DNA of 64,000 nt from NCBI GenBank assembly GCA_034336665.1, contig CM067592.1, positions 30,631,319-30,695,318 on the forward strand. The letters run 5' to 3'. The translations under genes were made by a program, and so were the position numbers. The notes under the pieces were generated by a model. It made no database searches and was not told the origin of the DNA. It saw only the letters and a list, made by a program, of their open reading frames with translations. The stretch comes from Luscinia megarhynchos. Taxonomy: Eukaryota > Chordata > Aves > Passeriformes > Turdidae. This document shows, piece after piece, positions 43,101 to 57,560 of this stretch. Every line of letters starts with the position of its first letter. Position 1 is the first letter of the stretch.

Positions 43101-45601
43101 TTTCTAGAATTTGAGGGTGACCAGGGTCTGATTTGGCATCACAGGCATCACAGATGAGGTCAGGATGAACCCTTTCCTACCTCTTCTTGGTCACAGAGAT
43201 CCTAGACACGTTGAACACCACAAAAAAATCATCAATTTGGCACCATTGGAGAGCAGCACTTAATGAAGATCTTGGAGGAATGGCAATGTCCCTGTGGTAG
43301 AGGAAATAATTATATTTCCTCTAGCAAAGAGTTGGCCTGTTTTTAATGTAGGTGAAGAGGGATAGAAAAAGCAATTTTTCATAATCAAGAAGCATAGGAG
43401 AGAGAGGTTTTAAAATATAGGCAAAATATATATGTTTAAAATATAGGCAAAAAAAAAGGCTAAAATTATCCCAAAAAGCAGGAAGGATTGTCTCATACTG
43501 GCAGTCTGCCCACTTCTTGTAACAGTGCTCACTACCGGGCTTCAAAATGCATGTTCAGAACGCCCATGTTTTCCCTCTTTTTCTTTAAAGTCTGTTGTTC
43601 CATGTCCAATCTTTCCACCAAAACCCACAGACCATGTGTCCTCATTAATTCAATGGAGAAATTGTTCTCATAATTAAACTGCTATCCAATTTACTTCAAA
43701 CTGAAAGACTTTTAGGAACTTTACCTTGTTGTCATTAAAGTAACTCGTGCTCATGAAAGATTTCTTGGTTGTTTTAATTGAGATCAATCAAAGTGAATTT
43801 AATGAGACTCTGGAGATTTTTATCCCAAGTCTTTGAAAATGGAGCCTTTGGTGCAGTAGGGCCTTTATTTTGGCTTCAGACCACATATGGATTTATACCA
43901 CAGCTGGTACAAACGGATTTTTGTCTCAGTTAATGTTTCTAATGTTTCACTGACTTTCCTTATTTAGCTCACTCTGCCACTGACTATGAACGGTCTGCAA
44001 AAAAAGTTTTTCCAAACAATGTCACAGATTTTATTTTTGTATTCTACAGAAGAGTGTAAGTTCTCCAAAGGCAGAAACATAATATGGTAGGTCTAACACA
44101 AAGCTGACAGTGCTGCTGACCTTAAGCAGTAGTTCCAGAAAACCCATACTTTTTAGAACATTGAAATCATCCTTTGCTTATCCTTGCACAAGCTATACAG
44201 AGCATGCAGACTGAAAACCAGGAGTGCTGATCCTCATAAGGAACCTCCCTTGCCTCTGAAGTCTACGTTGTTACCTACAGCAGTGCTTTAGTTGTGACGG
44301 CATATTCCCAAAACCATTGCAATGCCTGACTGCTCAGAAGGCATGCAGAAACCTTTAAGCACAGAATAGTTCTTTAATCTGCTATAATCCTCTGAAAAGA
44401 CTACTTCTGAAGAATTTTCATATCCTGGCATTCAGCTAAGGTATTATTAAGATGAGAGGTTAATTAAAGAAAATTGAAGGAGCCTTCTGAGATAGAAGAC
44501 TAAAAGAAACCACACTAGTTTGCACCTGCTGAGGACAGCTTAGGGAATTCCAGAAGATGTGTTATTTTAATTCTAACAGCACCAGACCTGATTCATGCTT
44601 GTAATGAATGAAACATAGCAACTGAAAAAATGAAGACTTCTCCAGAGTATCCCCACTGAACATTTGGGTATTCCTGACAGATCTATATCTTTATGAGCAC
44701 AAACAGATACAACTCAGCAAGAATTTTAAAAGAAGTAATGCAATTAAGTTTGATCATTGGAAGCAAGGAATCATATTTTCCTTTTTTTTCAAGAACCATA
44801 CTTAAGATTACAGTAGATAATACTAAGAGAAGGAGAAATTTTTAAGCAAGAACATCTAAATGTCTGAGAAAGAATCCTGAATATATGTTTTGAGTTGTGT
44901 TAACTTTATGAGCTTCCATATCTGAAAAGGGAAATGGCAAAAGGCACATTAAAAAACACCTAGAGATGCTATGAAGAACACAGGCTTTCTAAAATTTCAG
45001 CACCTTGTTACTGTAGCTGGTAGATTCTTCTCTAAAAAAATTTTTAAAAGGCAATTCCTTCTTCTCTCCCTCTTTATGTTCACTATTTTTTGCAGTCTTT
45101 ATTTTCTAGTTCTTCAAATGACCAGGTGTAGCTCCATTTCAGTTTCACCTGGAGGTGCCTAGTTCTTATTCGGTGTCTGTTTCATACTTAAACCATCCTC
45201 CCTGCACTGGCCAGGGAATGAGCCAAGTAAAAAAATTAAAGGAAGTAAATATACCTTATTTAAAACCTCTTTCCAGCTGAAGGTCTTTACAGAGTAACAG
45301 TGAATGATAATGTGAGGTGCCTTTTCTCTTGACAGTTTGTCTAAACAGAATTTTAAATTAGCCAGCCTAGGTCTGGGTGAAAAGGCACAAAATCTTTTAT
45401 GGGGTGTAAGGTGTTGGCCAGAAAAACAGATGCTTGCAGAAAGAGCTGAGATATTGTAGAAGAGCAGAAATATGAATGAGGGACAAAGAAAGTTGTTCTG
45501 TTTTCCTACTTTCTCCAGCCAAAGGTATCCAAGATTAGATCCAAACTTAATCACATAAATTGAACCAGCTGGAGCATTTCCAGGCCATCAACAAACCCCA
45601 T
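40116..45601. other. Upstream gene-poor DNA
   Basis: No supported gene. The open frames are short and lack splice context or resemblance. Noted: an A run at 41022-41035 and a 27-bp-offset tandem duplication at 43407-43452 (the copies share ttaaaatataggcaaaa). Further FREM1 leader exons could lie here but cannot be told from the sequence. Confidence 0.6.
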
Positions 45602-45770
45602 GGAATCATAAAATGACAGTTTTCTGCTTTGGAAGGGACCCTAAAGATTGTCTATCCTATTCCACCCTTCCATAGACAGAAGTGTCTTTTACATGATCAG
45701 GTTGATCAAAGTCTCATTAAACCTCATTCTGTAGGATGGATTGGGGCACGTCTGAAGTGTTGTTAGACTG
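45602..45770 (-). mobile_element. CR1 LINE 3'-end fragment, minus orientation
   Basis: tggaatcataaaatgacagt, ttggaagggaccctaaagat and tctatcctattccacc are the reverse complement of the CR1 tail, followed by decayed sequence including atgatcaggttgatcaaagt. It is the only CR1 3' end here in the minus orientation. The right boundary is approximate. Confidence 0.85.
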
Positions 45771-48700
45771 AAATATGCAATTACTTTATTAGTGCACATT
45801 GAAGAGAAAACCAAAGAGAGCCTGGGGAGAATGAATAGAGACCTGCTCAGCCTTAACAGCATTACAGTGCACATGGATGTAACTAGGAAAATGCAGGATG
45901 TGTGCACCTAAATTTGGATTGCGTGTCTCAGTAGCTCACAGATTTGGAAAATGGAATTTTCCAGACTAAATTCAACGTCACATTGAATGACCTGAAAAAG
46001 AAAAAATCTATCTTAAATCCAAGAATGCTAAGTTCTTTGGAGACATGTGTGACTGCGAGCCCAAAGGAAGCTTATCCAGTGGGACAGCACCACGCAGAGA
46101 AATTATTGCCTGGCTGGTGTGGAAGGGGTTCACTTCACAATTGCATGGACCTTTGTCCTGGAGATATAGCAGCACTGAGTTCGGGCACTACACAACATTC
46201 AGGAGAGCTTCAGGGGCATCTGTTTGACCCCAGCTCCAGCTGATTGCAATTATCTTTGTCCAGAGCTCGCTGGCCCTGAGGCAGGGTCAACAAACAAGAT
46301 GGGCTCAGAGCTCATCAGCAACTTCAGCACAAGAACTGAGATAGCCACCAGACTCTTCTCAGCCACCAGCCAAAACAGCTGAGGCTTTAGAACTGCTAAG
46401 TGACACAAATTAAGCTTTTACTCAAAGCAGGTAACTCTACAAATCTACAAAAACAGGATTTTGAGCTGACTCCGATTTAACCTCCACCAAAAAGTAGTAT
46501 TATGAGTATATACAGAGTTTTTCAGTGAATCTTGGTTCATTTTCCAGTGAGATGGAACTTCTCAATTGAATTTTTATAGCTTTTGTGGAGAGATAATGCT
46601 TTCCTCTGCAGATGTAAGAGCTGACAGGATGTACTTCCTAGAGTTTAGCCCATTGCTACCTGCAGCAACACAATTGCATATTTAAGCAGACTTCAAAGCC
46701 TGAAAAAACATTTTTTTAAATACACCTTGGTTAAAAATTAAAAAAAAAAAAAAAAAAGAAAAAAAAAAGTCTTAATGTCCAAAATGTATAGACTGCACTT
46801 ATAATTGTCTGGAAACAGACAATTTTAAATTGTAAACGGACTGATTTAGATGTGCATCATAGGGTCACCATTATAAAGTGCACCAAACTCTTCTGCACTA
46901 GTGTTCAAAGTTTGAACCAGGACAAGCTGAAAGGCTCACCAGTGGCCCTTACTGAGCTATTCAGTCTTGCAGCAAATAGCTTTATTAAAACAAGCCAATG
47001 TAGACATCAACAAAAACCCTATTAAGAACCTAGCCAAAAACGTTAGCTTGATCCTTTGAAGTCATATCTAGTCACATCTGTAATCCTACAGAAGGGAATT
47101 GTACAGGCAGTATCAAAGACCTCTTACCTGTGGTGACAGATACAATCTTGGCTCATGATCTTTATAATATAATGAATTTCACTACGTTGAGGCTATTGTA
47201 TTCAGCTAATTGCTCTTTCACCCTAAGAAAAGGTAGAAAGAATGGTTTTGAAAAGATTTATTGATGTAAAAGAGTTTGAAACCATAATTCTCTTGTGAAC
47301 TGGCAGTGATGATGAGATGAGAGTGGAGTATGAGGAAACAACTAACAGTGCACACTTCTTTCCTTTCAACAAGCCTGAACCCTCTACTCACAACACTGTC
47401 CTAGCAATTTTACAGAAAATTGAGGTGTCAGCAAAACCTCATCCTACAAACACCTAGCTCAGATGTACAAGCCATGAAATGATGTTTTGCTTGTGGCCAA
47501 AAAGGCAATGACTTACATATGCTGTTAACTAGCTTGTGCTATGGTCTGAAAAAAAAGAATGTAAAAGAGTATGGTATTTTGAACCAAAAACAAAACTACT
47601 GGATGGAGACGAGGGTCATAACTGATGGATGCTATGATAAACTGGTAATTACTGTACATCAGCAAATTTTGGAGGGTTTTCATATTTGAAATAAAATTTA
47701 CCCTTTATATCTTTGATCTCTCTCTACTGCATCTTCCTTATATAGTTGACTTCCTCTGCTAAAGAGGGACTTGCAGAAGCAGAGAATTGCTTAGTCAAGC
47801 TCTTTTAGCCTTCAGGGAAGTACAGCCAATTACATTTATAAGCAATGTCTGAAGTTTAAGGGCAAGTTCTTGACCAGACCTCAGTGTTTAATGTAAACTA
47901 TATGTCAACTTCAGTATTCAAAGTTAGCTAGTGTTGGCCAGCAGACACCCTCACTTCTCCCACATGCCCTTTCCTTTTTTCCTGCCTTTCCCTTTTTTTC
48001 TCCAGAACTATGCAGGATACTGACCAACAAAACAATTTACAAAAGAAATCGTCTGTCTGAGAGAAAATATTGTTTTCTCTCTAATACTGTGCCTTTATTC
48101 CCAAAGCTGAGTTTATCAGGAGTGCTATGAAAAGGGCTGCAACTAAACCACAGAATTCTGGTCAGCTTTGAGATGGAATGTCTGCTAAAATCAGTACGGT
48201 CTGTGACAATTATGTGTATGGTTTCTACCTTTAGGACCAGGCTTTACACCTTGGGATCCACAGACTTTTATTGAGCATAGAGAAGAAAATTGTGCGAATA
48301 GATGAAAAACCTTTTAACCTTAACCAATGTTCTTTAAGTCTCTATATAAGCCAATAGCCTTAGCCAAAACACACTTCAGACCTCTATTTTTAAAGTATTT
48401 ATTTGAGTAGCCCAAACATGTTTTACCAACTATATAAAGTCAGTGTGTTTCAAACCAAAAAGAGAAGGGCAAGGTCTTACTGAATTTATAATTTAAAAAA
48501 AACCCAAAAAGTTCTTAATCTAAATTGATGGCCTGTCTCTTCTGTATTAATGTGTTCAACCTATGTTTTCTCCTTCCTGATCTTCATTCAAGTCATAGAT
48601 GAAACCCTCTGGAGCGTCATTCCTCTCAATCCTGAACCTGTGTCCTGACAATTTTTAACATCTTCCTCTTTGCAGGAGTCTGTCGCAGTGAAACCTGCTC

Positions 48701-51700
48701 AGACAGGAAAAAAAATTCATTTTCACAGTGCTGAAGGATCCCCTCTATCCTACCTAGCACTCAGCCAGGTCCCAGCAGTGCAACAGTACTCACTGCACTC
48801 TCATTTTGCTAGGCTGAGCTCAGGCAAGCAAGAACTTGGAACTGGAAGGGACATCCCTTTCTGAGTCTGTTTCACAACAGATGGTTACAATCAGCTTTTC
48901 CCAGTAAGCACAAATGAAGAATGATGTTTAAATTCTTAGCATCTTCTAGATAACATCTCATGTAAACAGAAGTAAATTGTATATAAGAAATGTTTTTAAA
49001 TGCATTTAAAGGGACTACTTCTATTTCAGCATTCCTCTCTGAAACCAAGACCATGACTTCTTGAATCCACAGCCCAAAGGGCCCCAAGTTTGTGTTCTGC
49101 TGTATTAGACAAACCAGTTCTTGCTAAGTACACTGCCAAATACTGGAGACAGCAGGACATGGAGCAAGTATATCACTCTTCGTAAGCAAAGTAAATGCCA
49201 CAGTTACTATTCATACTGGCTTTGCACTATATAATCTGATTCTGTAATGAGAACAATCTCTCTTCACTACCTATACCAAATATTCTTAAAATCAGGAGGC
49301 CTGTGTTACATCCATATGACTACTGAGCATACTGCTCTCAGCCTTGCTAAAACAGGATACTAGGATAATGAAAAGCATATTTCTGAAAGATGGGAGGTGG
49401 GAGGAACTGGGCAGGAATGTTCCCAAAAATAACAGACTGTTAATAATGGCAGGAGTCAATGTAGTTGACACCTGTTATATCATGTACAGTTTAGCAGCAG
49501 AAAGAACTGTTTGTTTAGGAAATTAAACATAATGCAACTCACTGCAGGCACTTGTTAATGCTGCTGGTTACATTGCTAAAGCATTTGCTTACTTTGGAAC
49601 AAGTTCGCTCCTTCCCCATGAGAAATGTTTCCCATAATTTTCACTGTGAGCAGAGGGACCTCAGAGGTCAGGGGCCCATCCAGAATATTTTTGTAGGAAA
49701 AGCCAAGTAGTATGTTGCCTGCTAGCTTACAACCTTATTTTCCCTGTCTTTTTGTTCTCATCTCTTCACTCGAATTTCCTTTAGGGGAATGTGGGAAGAA
49801 AAAATAAGAAGTTAAAAAAATTAGGCATTTTTAGATATCCTTTAACTAATACTGCAAAGATGCAGGTGTACAAGAGAGAGAGAGGTAAGTCTATTGCAGC
49901 AGAAGCTCTACTTAGGTCAGAATATTAAATCTTAACCTCTTTAAATTTAGGGCATAGGGCAAACTGGGAAATTGTTTTCTCACTGGAGTCAAGAAATGGA
50001 AAACCCAGGCAAAATATAAAGGTAAAAAGAGACTGGGGGACGTCTAAGGTTGGGGAGTTTTTAAGCTTTTGTTCACAGCTTTTTATCCTGATTTTAATAG
50101 TGGTTTGGCCAACACTTTGAAATATCTTCCCGTCAGTCAAAGAATATATGCAGAAAACACAAACATGAGCCTTCTGTGTCAGATCCTTCACTTGAACCAG
50201 CACAGAGCAGAGCAGCTATTCCTGATGCTTATCAGGAAAGAACACAAAGAGACTCTTCTTAAAATCAGAGATTCTAAGGTTCAGTAGAAAATGTCAGCTC
50301 TTTCTAACAGCCAGGAAAGGAAAAAAAAGTAGATCTAAAAGCTCCTTTATGGAGCTTTGGTCCACCACGAAATAATATAATAACTGTAGTATCAAATCTT
50401 ATGTTTCCTGTTCAAAACAATTAAATATTTATTAGTCAGATTTCAGTGTATAGACTAATTTCAGTGCATTTTGTGTTTAAACACACAAAAATTCAGTTGA
50501 CTGGAAGATGTTTGTTTTGGAGAAAGAAGAATGTATGTTGATAAAGTAGCATGTAGGTAACATGGCATGATAACGTAAACATATCTCCTTTTTGTTCCTG
50601 AACAGTGGATGATGGATCTCTTCTCTCATAGAATAGGAAGAGTGGTTGTGTTAATTCAACACAAATGCATAGTTTATCCTTTTGGGAAAAATACCCAAAA
50701 ACCAAACAAAAAAAAAAAAAAGATCAGACACAAGAAACCCCAAACAGTTGCTAGTAAGGAATCCAGTTTAAATGTTGTACCTGCATGGTACATGTGTTCC
50801 TTTTTCCAAAATCATTAGTAGGTTGAAGGAGTCACCATGTTCAATTCATTATTTCTTTAGGAGCCCTGGAAGTTTTAACAAATAAACAGGACAACAAACC
50901 TAAATGTAGATAGAAAAAACACTTGTATTTGACTTCCAGCAATGCTAATAATTGTTTCATCTTGATTCACTTTTCCTGCAACTGGAACTTTCAGTTCAAT
51001 GCTCCCATTTTTTCAGACCATGCCCAGTTTTTGTGATGTATATAGCTGGTCCTCCCCAGGACCATGGCCTGTCTCCCAGGACATTGTCCTGGTTGCAATA
51101 TCCACATCTAGAGAAATGTCTTCCTAGAAAGTCTTAGCAAGTTTTAGCACTTTAAACTTACTACATGACACCTTGCCCAAAGATGTAGCTGTGAAAAGTC
51201 ACCTTATGTACCCTGAGCTACTAAAACTTCTCTGTGATTAGCATAGACAGAGACATTGGAGCTGAACAGACTGCACTGAGATCTGCTCTCACAACAGGCA
51301 GCCAGTCAAGCACAATTTAAGTGTGTGCCAGACAATTTCATGGAAGACAGATAACCATGAAACATCAGGCTCATCTCCCTCAGACCACACCTTAACCTAC
51401 TTCAATTGTTTTAGTGAGTACTAGCAGTTTTCTCCATGTGACTGAACACATATGACTTCCCTCCATTGTTTCTAACACACTGCTCATTCACCATTTTCTC
51501 CACAGGTAGAAGCAAAGGTGTGTGTTTGGTAGGAGTGACAAAAAACAGTGTTATGATTTCTGGGGTAACTCAGCAAACTGAGTCTGAATGGAGTAAAAAA
51601 GTTAAAATACTTTGTTTCTTCTGACAGATACTAGAAGTCTCAAGATGGCCAGAAAACAAGACAAGTAAAGGCTCCATTAATAATTTTCAGTGCATTGCAT

Positions 51701-54700
51701 TTTATTAATAAAGTTTTGTCCCAGGCAAGTATTTAAATGTTGGAAAAAATATTCCACATTCTCTTAGACTTAACAATATTTGTTCAGAGCTTTGTGCATA
51801 CAGAAAAAAAAAAAAAAAGTTAAAATAAGGCCCAACAGGAATTAAAATAAACCACAAACTGTATTCTCATCTACACAATAATCAGGCAGAATTAGTTTGA
51901 ATCTTAATCCTATATTAATGAAGTACTGAAAGAAAGAAAAAGCCAATAGTGAATAACATAATTACAAATTAACATTTGGCAGACTTACAGAAGACAATTA
52001 GGGACACGAGTATGCTGGTATAGAACACATACCTGTGTAAGCAATTATCTATTATATCTATTAAAAGTAATCCACAGGTAACACAGAGACAAAGGTGCAA
52101 CCAGAAGCTGCTATTGCCAGAAGGTGCCAATACAAGGAAATATACTCCTCAACACATGGGATGGTCATATCAGTGCTTAGAACTGCTCAGCAAGAGGATC
52201 CTTAGACTTCACTTGGCCCACATGAGCAGTTCTGTCTCTTCCCAAACCTCTCTTGTGGTTAAACACAAGTATGGCACAATGGCCAGAGGGCGTTCTACAA
52301 AATCATTGCTGTTTTCTTTCTGAAACATTAGAATTTTTAGTATGTAGAATTGTTTTTGAGATCTTAGGACTTTGCTTCCATGGCAGTGGCAGAGGTTACT
52401 GGAAAGGACAGGTCCAAGTCATGGAGTTTGGATCTGGGTCTAGTCTTGGAGAGATGGAAAACTCCTGAGAAATGCAAAGTTCCTGTGATCTTAACAGTCC
52501 TTGACTTATAGGGCAGAACTTCAGAAAGGCAGCTGAACAGGGAAGTAATTGTCTGCTCTTCTGTCCTTGGGAGCTCCTGATCTGTTCCAGAAGAGAAGCT
52601 GCTTTCCCTGCCAACAGAGAAATCTATTCACATGCAAAGATTTCCTATTTACCTCCATTTTCAGTCCATTAAAGCTTAAAATGGGAGGAAAGAAATACAA
52701 CAGGATCTTCTTACTTATCAATGGGAAATGTATTTGTGAAATGTGGATACACCAGTACCTGAGCTGTTTTCAAGTAGCTGATATGTTCCTGCCCTGAGGA
52801 AATCACCACATGGGGGTAAGCACAAGGCTATGTTCTGCCATCAAAAGCTACTAAACTACTTTGCTCATCTGGAATCTCAGTGTCTTCATCGAATCTCCTG
52901 TTCAAGTTTTATGAAGTACTACATAGATTTCTTACAGAGTTTATCCTTGTATACAGAAATTCAATTTTTCTTTAAAGAAATTAGATGGAACGTCGCCAGT
53001 TTTAGTAGTCCAGTTCATTCTGACCCCAAATTACTTTCTTCTACAATGGATGATAAGAAACACTATCCATTGTAATACTAAAATGCATCACTGCTTAAAA
53101 AATGAAAGTTGACATAGGCTTCTCATTAATAACCAAAAATCCTGAGTTAGCACCCTGACACATTCTATGTTTAATGATTCTGAAGACCACTAAATAAATC
53201 CTGTGAACTGATGCATTTGATTATCTTTTGCCCAAATTCATAATTAAAAAACAACTTTAGGAATACCAGAGTGAACCAACCTAATAGTAGTAAATTTTCT
53301 TAGGGAGTTGTCTTTTCATCCCCTTTCATGTGAACCTACATACATACATGAGGTATCAAGCATGGGCTGTACAAGAGCATATCAGGTTCACATCTCTGCC
53401 CATAACTTGTCTGGTGCAGTGGTAAAGCAATTTGTTCTGTGTCAGTAACAGCATTCACGGCTGATAAGGGAGCCTAGGAGGTGATTTATTCCTAGGGCAG
53501 CTGAAGATGAAATTCCAGCTGTGTTACATTCTCTTAGTTAAACCAGCTGTAAATTACAACCAGATCCCTACAAAAGGCAGGGAGATACCGAAAAGATGAA
53601 AAGGGAAAGCATCTCCAGAGACACAGTATCTCACAGGCTCCAGGGCGCTTGGCAAAAGGTTTGGTTGATGGTCTTCTGTGTGACAAGGAACATATGGCTT
53701 TCACACTTAAAAAAAGTTTTTGAAAAAAGCATCGCAGAGAATGGAATATCAAACATCAAGCAGCTACATTTGGTGAAGGGTGAAGGGAGGCAAGAACAAG
53801 AGGCAAGAGCTAAAACAACACAAAAAATTCTTATTGGATCTGGAACCTGAAGATTACCGATAATGGAAATAAAACGTTATTGCAGTGGGCCATGCATTCC
53901 CCCCAGGGACAAATTCCTCCAAAGAGCCATGGCAGGAAAAAAAGCCTCTAACCCCGTGGTGGGTTTCCACACCTTCCCAATCTGGTGAACCCAGGTATAA
54001 AAGGATTGTCTGTTTAGAAAAGGTATATGGCCAGACTGCCTTTGGGAGCTCCTGAATATAATACAAAATTTGTAGCTGTCAATTGTCCATGGATACCTTG
54101 GACAAAAGAGAGGGCAGGAAGGGGAACAAAAAAGGCTGAAATGTAAAATCGCCTCTCTTTTCTACCCTTTTTCCTCAGGACCTTCTTTTGGCATTGCGAG
54201 AAGTGCAGCTGAGGATGGAAACCCTTCACAGAGCCCATGCGGATTCATCATATTTTTGCAATCTTTTAGAAAGTACACTTTCAAGATGAGAATGAGAATA
54301 TAAATCACTCCTAATAATGATATTGTACAACAGCAATTCAGTTCCTTTTTTACTTGGGTCAATGTTATGTGGTAGAAAGAGGAACTTCAGCCTGTGTCCA
54401 TTCTGAATAAGTGTTCTCATTTTTATGGAGATATTTTACATCTGGAGATGTAGCTGCAAAGTCATATAAACATTGTCCATTTGCAGTAGTTATCCAATAT
54501 AGAACTCAGGAACATTTTTACTCTCTGAAACAAAAATACTTAAGACAAACAAAAACAAATGGAATAAAAAAGCAGCCAACCAACCAAAAAATAAAAAAAA
54601 TAAAAACAAAACAAAAACAAAACAACAACAACAAAAAACAAAAACAAAGACAAAAAAATCCCTGAAAGAACCCCCACAACTCAAGTAAATTGCAACTGTG

Positions 54701-57219
54701 TTATTTAAAACACTGGTCTTAACATGTTTAACTGATTATGCCTATTTTTAAGATGCTTTTAGGAAAAAAAAAAAACCACAACTTTTTTTTCTCAATTTCT
54801 TGCTAATCTACTTGCCTTCATTCTTCAAGCCCTATCTAGTTTCAAAAAATATCTGTTGAGGGTAATCACAACCAAAAACAAACTGACAGAAAACAGCTAA
54901 AGTTGAACTTTATCTTCTGAAGTCATAAGTGAGCAGTGAAATATCTGCCATAACACAAAGTAACCATCTGTGACAGATCTGGGAATGAATGTTTTTTATT
55001 TGATACCATAAATTTTGGCAGGCCCAATAGCAACTTCTGTAAAAGCACCTCATTGGAAAGCTAAGCTCACGATATAGATTTCATCAACTGATGAACAAAT
55101 CCAAACAAAATTACAGTGCAGCTGCAGCACTTCCTGGAGGCAAGCAGGGAACAAAGTGAGAACTCCCACAAAGAGGGCAGTGACTCCCACCTTACACTGG
55201 AATTGGGAAAACGTGTGAGACAATAACATCTCTTGGTTGTAGTGAAAGAACAGCACCAGCAAGATTTCCTCCTCCTCCACTGCACAGAAAGCACATTATT
55301 AGCTAATCAGCAAGACTTCCAGCCAGTGGGAGCTGAGGGAGTAAAAGCTGCAAAATTACATTGCCAGTCTTCTTGGATGACTGAGCTTGACTGCTTAATA
55401 GAAAATGGAATTCTGATTAAAAGGAATGAAAGACTTATGGGTAAACAAGTTGAACTCTGGCTAAACACAAGGCTTGTTGGCTATAAATTTTGTCTTCACA
55501 TCAGATCCCAGGAAGTGGGATGTGCAATGGCAGGAGGTCAGAAAACCATAAGCAATCAAACCTTGCAAAGTCATTATCCTGCATTTTACTATGACAAACT
55601 GAGTCTGTGTTTTTTCTTAACAAAAAATTTCAAGTAAAATATACTGGTCAAAACTAGAAAGATGAATAACACTGAAACATTTCACCAAGGAGCACAGGTT
55701 GAAAGCTCTTAAAAAGTGTTCATATATTGAGTGTTAATTTGTGAAGTGTATGATTGTGAAATTATTTCTTGCAATAGCTTCCCAAACGGAAATATACTTC
55801 ACCCCAAGTGTACCTCTAGTTATAAATGTAACATTGACTCGATTCCCAAGCTCTTTCTATTCAAACCCACATGTATTTTGAATAATTACTAATTACTAAT
55901 TACTAAAAATATTTTTTTCAAATTATCTAAATAATCCTAGGAAGGGTCACAAGAACTGATGCAGAGAAATCACACAAAGGTTAACAGCAAAGAGTGCAAC
56001 ACAGTGGAAAACTGCAGCTTTTTACAGAATGTTCACTGAACAAAGCCATTCCAGAGAAATTAAAAACAATTGCTAGAACACCTCTTCCCTCTGGAGAAAT
56101 TACTGGTATCCACGGGAAGACATTTCATTCTTTCTGAAATTATATGTAATTCCTAATTCCTCTACAGATTTTCTGCAAATTGATTTTTCTAGTCTTTGTA
56201 TGAGAGAATGAAATTCCACAGAGAGCTAAAAATGTTTCTTGTGAGCGTTCTGTCTTATAAATGTCCAGTCAGGTGCCTTGTGAAGAGTTTCATTACTTGA
56301 ATGATGCATCTCTAATACTAATGGATGAAGAGCAGTCAATTGAGCCATGGATAATAACTACAAATCACAAGAGAAATTACAACCAGGTTTGCAATAAGTT
56401 ACTTGCAATTGTGCTTTCATGCTTTAAATTTTTACAATGTAGCCATATCAGACATCCAAATGGGAGAGGAAACAGGATCATGAAATCCCAAGAATGTCAC
56501 AGCAAAGACAGGAGGCATGCCTGTTATTCACATGGAAAATTGGCAATCATATACTTGCTGCTCTGAATTTGCAAAGTCTGCACAGCTAATAGATAAATTG
56601 AAAGATGAGGATTATCTACTAAAAACAAACAAATAACACCAAACACAATAGGCTAAATAAAATATATCAGAGCTTCTGAAAGTCATCTAAATTGAGAATA
56701 TTACTTTGAAATATATTTAAACAAACACCACAGATGGCAAAAGGCAGTCACAGGATCACAATAATTTTCAGTGTTTCTCTCAGACAGTAACACACAGGAT
56801 GTATTTAAGTATGTGCCTGAGTTACCACTGAGACATACATGAAAATACTGCATCAGAGTCAACATTCATTCAACTGTGTGTGACATTACACAATGCAAAT
56901 TACATGGTCACAATAGGAAAAAATAAGTCCTCACTGTGCTGCTAGTTGCATTTTCTGTGTTCAACCCCCATGGAGCCAGGGCTGAGCATTCCCTTTCTCC
57001 AGCATGCAGCCCATCAGAGTGCACAGGATGTCAGTAAGCACCCATCAGCATTTCTCAAGCATTCCTTCCTTCACTAAACACATTGCCTCCACCAGGACAG
57101 TGTGCAGAGGAAGGAGATCCTGGCCTGTGAGAGCAGTGCATATTGCTCCAGTTTCTTCCATCAACGGGTTGCATGGGCAGGAATCACGCTGTTGATGTCA
57201 GCTGTAAAAATCAGCCCAA
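45771..57219. other. Upstream gene-poor DNA with A-rich tracts
   Basis: No supported gene. Contains A runs (46740-46768, 51804-51817, 50707-50721) and A-rich low complexity (54575-54660). A TATA-like ggtataaaagg near 53993 has no recognisable transcript downstream. The 134-codon frame at 55233-55637 shows no domain, biased composition or splice context. Confidence 0.6.
54575..54660. repeat. A-rich low-complexity (AAAAC)n / (CAA)n tract
   Basis: Composed of repeating aaaac and caa units with ccaa repeats at its left end. It could be a decayed poly-A tail expanded into a microsatellite. The short lysine-rich and reverse phenylalanine/valine-rich open frames over it are artefacts of the repeat. 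Confidence 0.9.
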
Positions 57220-57560
57220 AGCCTGTGCCAGCCAAGCCAGCCCCCAGTGAAGCTCTGGTTGCCTCGGCCAGAGCAGATCACAGTCAGCACGACAGGACAC
57301 ACAGCTCGACCCTTGAAGGCTGACAGAGCCTCTCCTGGCAGGGAGCAGGGGACTTCGCCCGCCGCTGGGCGGGCTGGTGGCTCCTGCAGGCACAGGGCTG
57401 TGCCACGAGGAGTGGGGCTGCAGCCCCAGCACTGTGCACCTCCCCTCACTCCCAGCACTGCCCTGGGGGCAGCTCAGGGTGGGCACATGTGGTGGCAGAG
57501 CCTGAGCTTGGGTAAACCTCTGGTCAGCACAGTCCTCAGTCCAGCCCTCTGAGGCACCTT
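57220..57560. other. GC-rich patch in AT-rich DNA
   Basis: A segment of about 340 bp much richer in G and C than its surroundings, with a CpG-containing centre (cttcgcccgccgctgggcgg near 57355). Overlapping open frames occur on both strands, as expected from high GC, and none resembles a known protein. It could be a small CpG-type regulatory element, a GC-rich repeat remnant or an upstream exon; I cannot decide. Confidence 0.5.

Noticed and set aside
53985..54060. TATA-like promoter (ggtataaaagg)
   Set aside because: A single motif with no downstream gene, exon or LTR structure on either strand.
54490..54684. Phenylalanine/valine-rich hydrophobic frame
   Set aside because: Translation of the reverse strand of an A-rich simple repeat.
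55233..55637. 134-codon plus-strand frame
   Set aside because: No recognisable family, ordinary intergenic composition, no splice context.
57198..57486. Overlapping minus-strand frames in the GC-rich patch
   Set aside because: High GC lowers stop-codon frequency on both strands; the proteins are proline/glycine/serine-rich with no family match.
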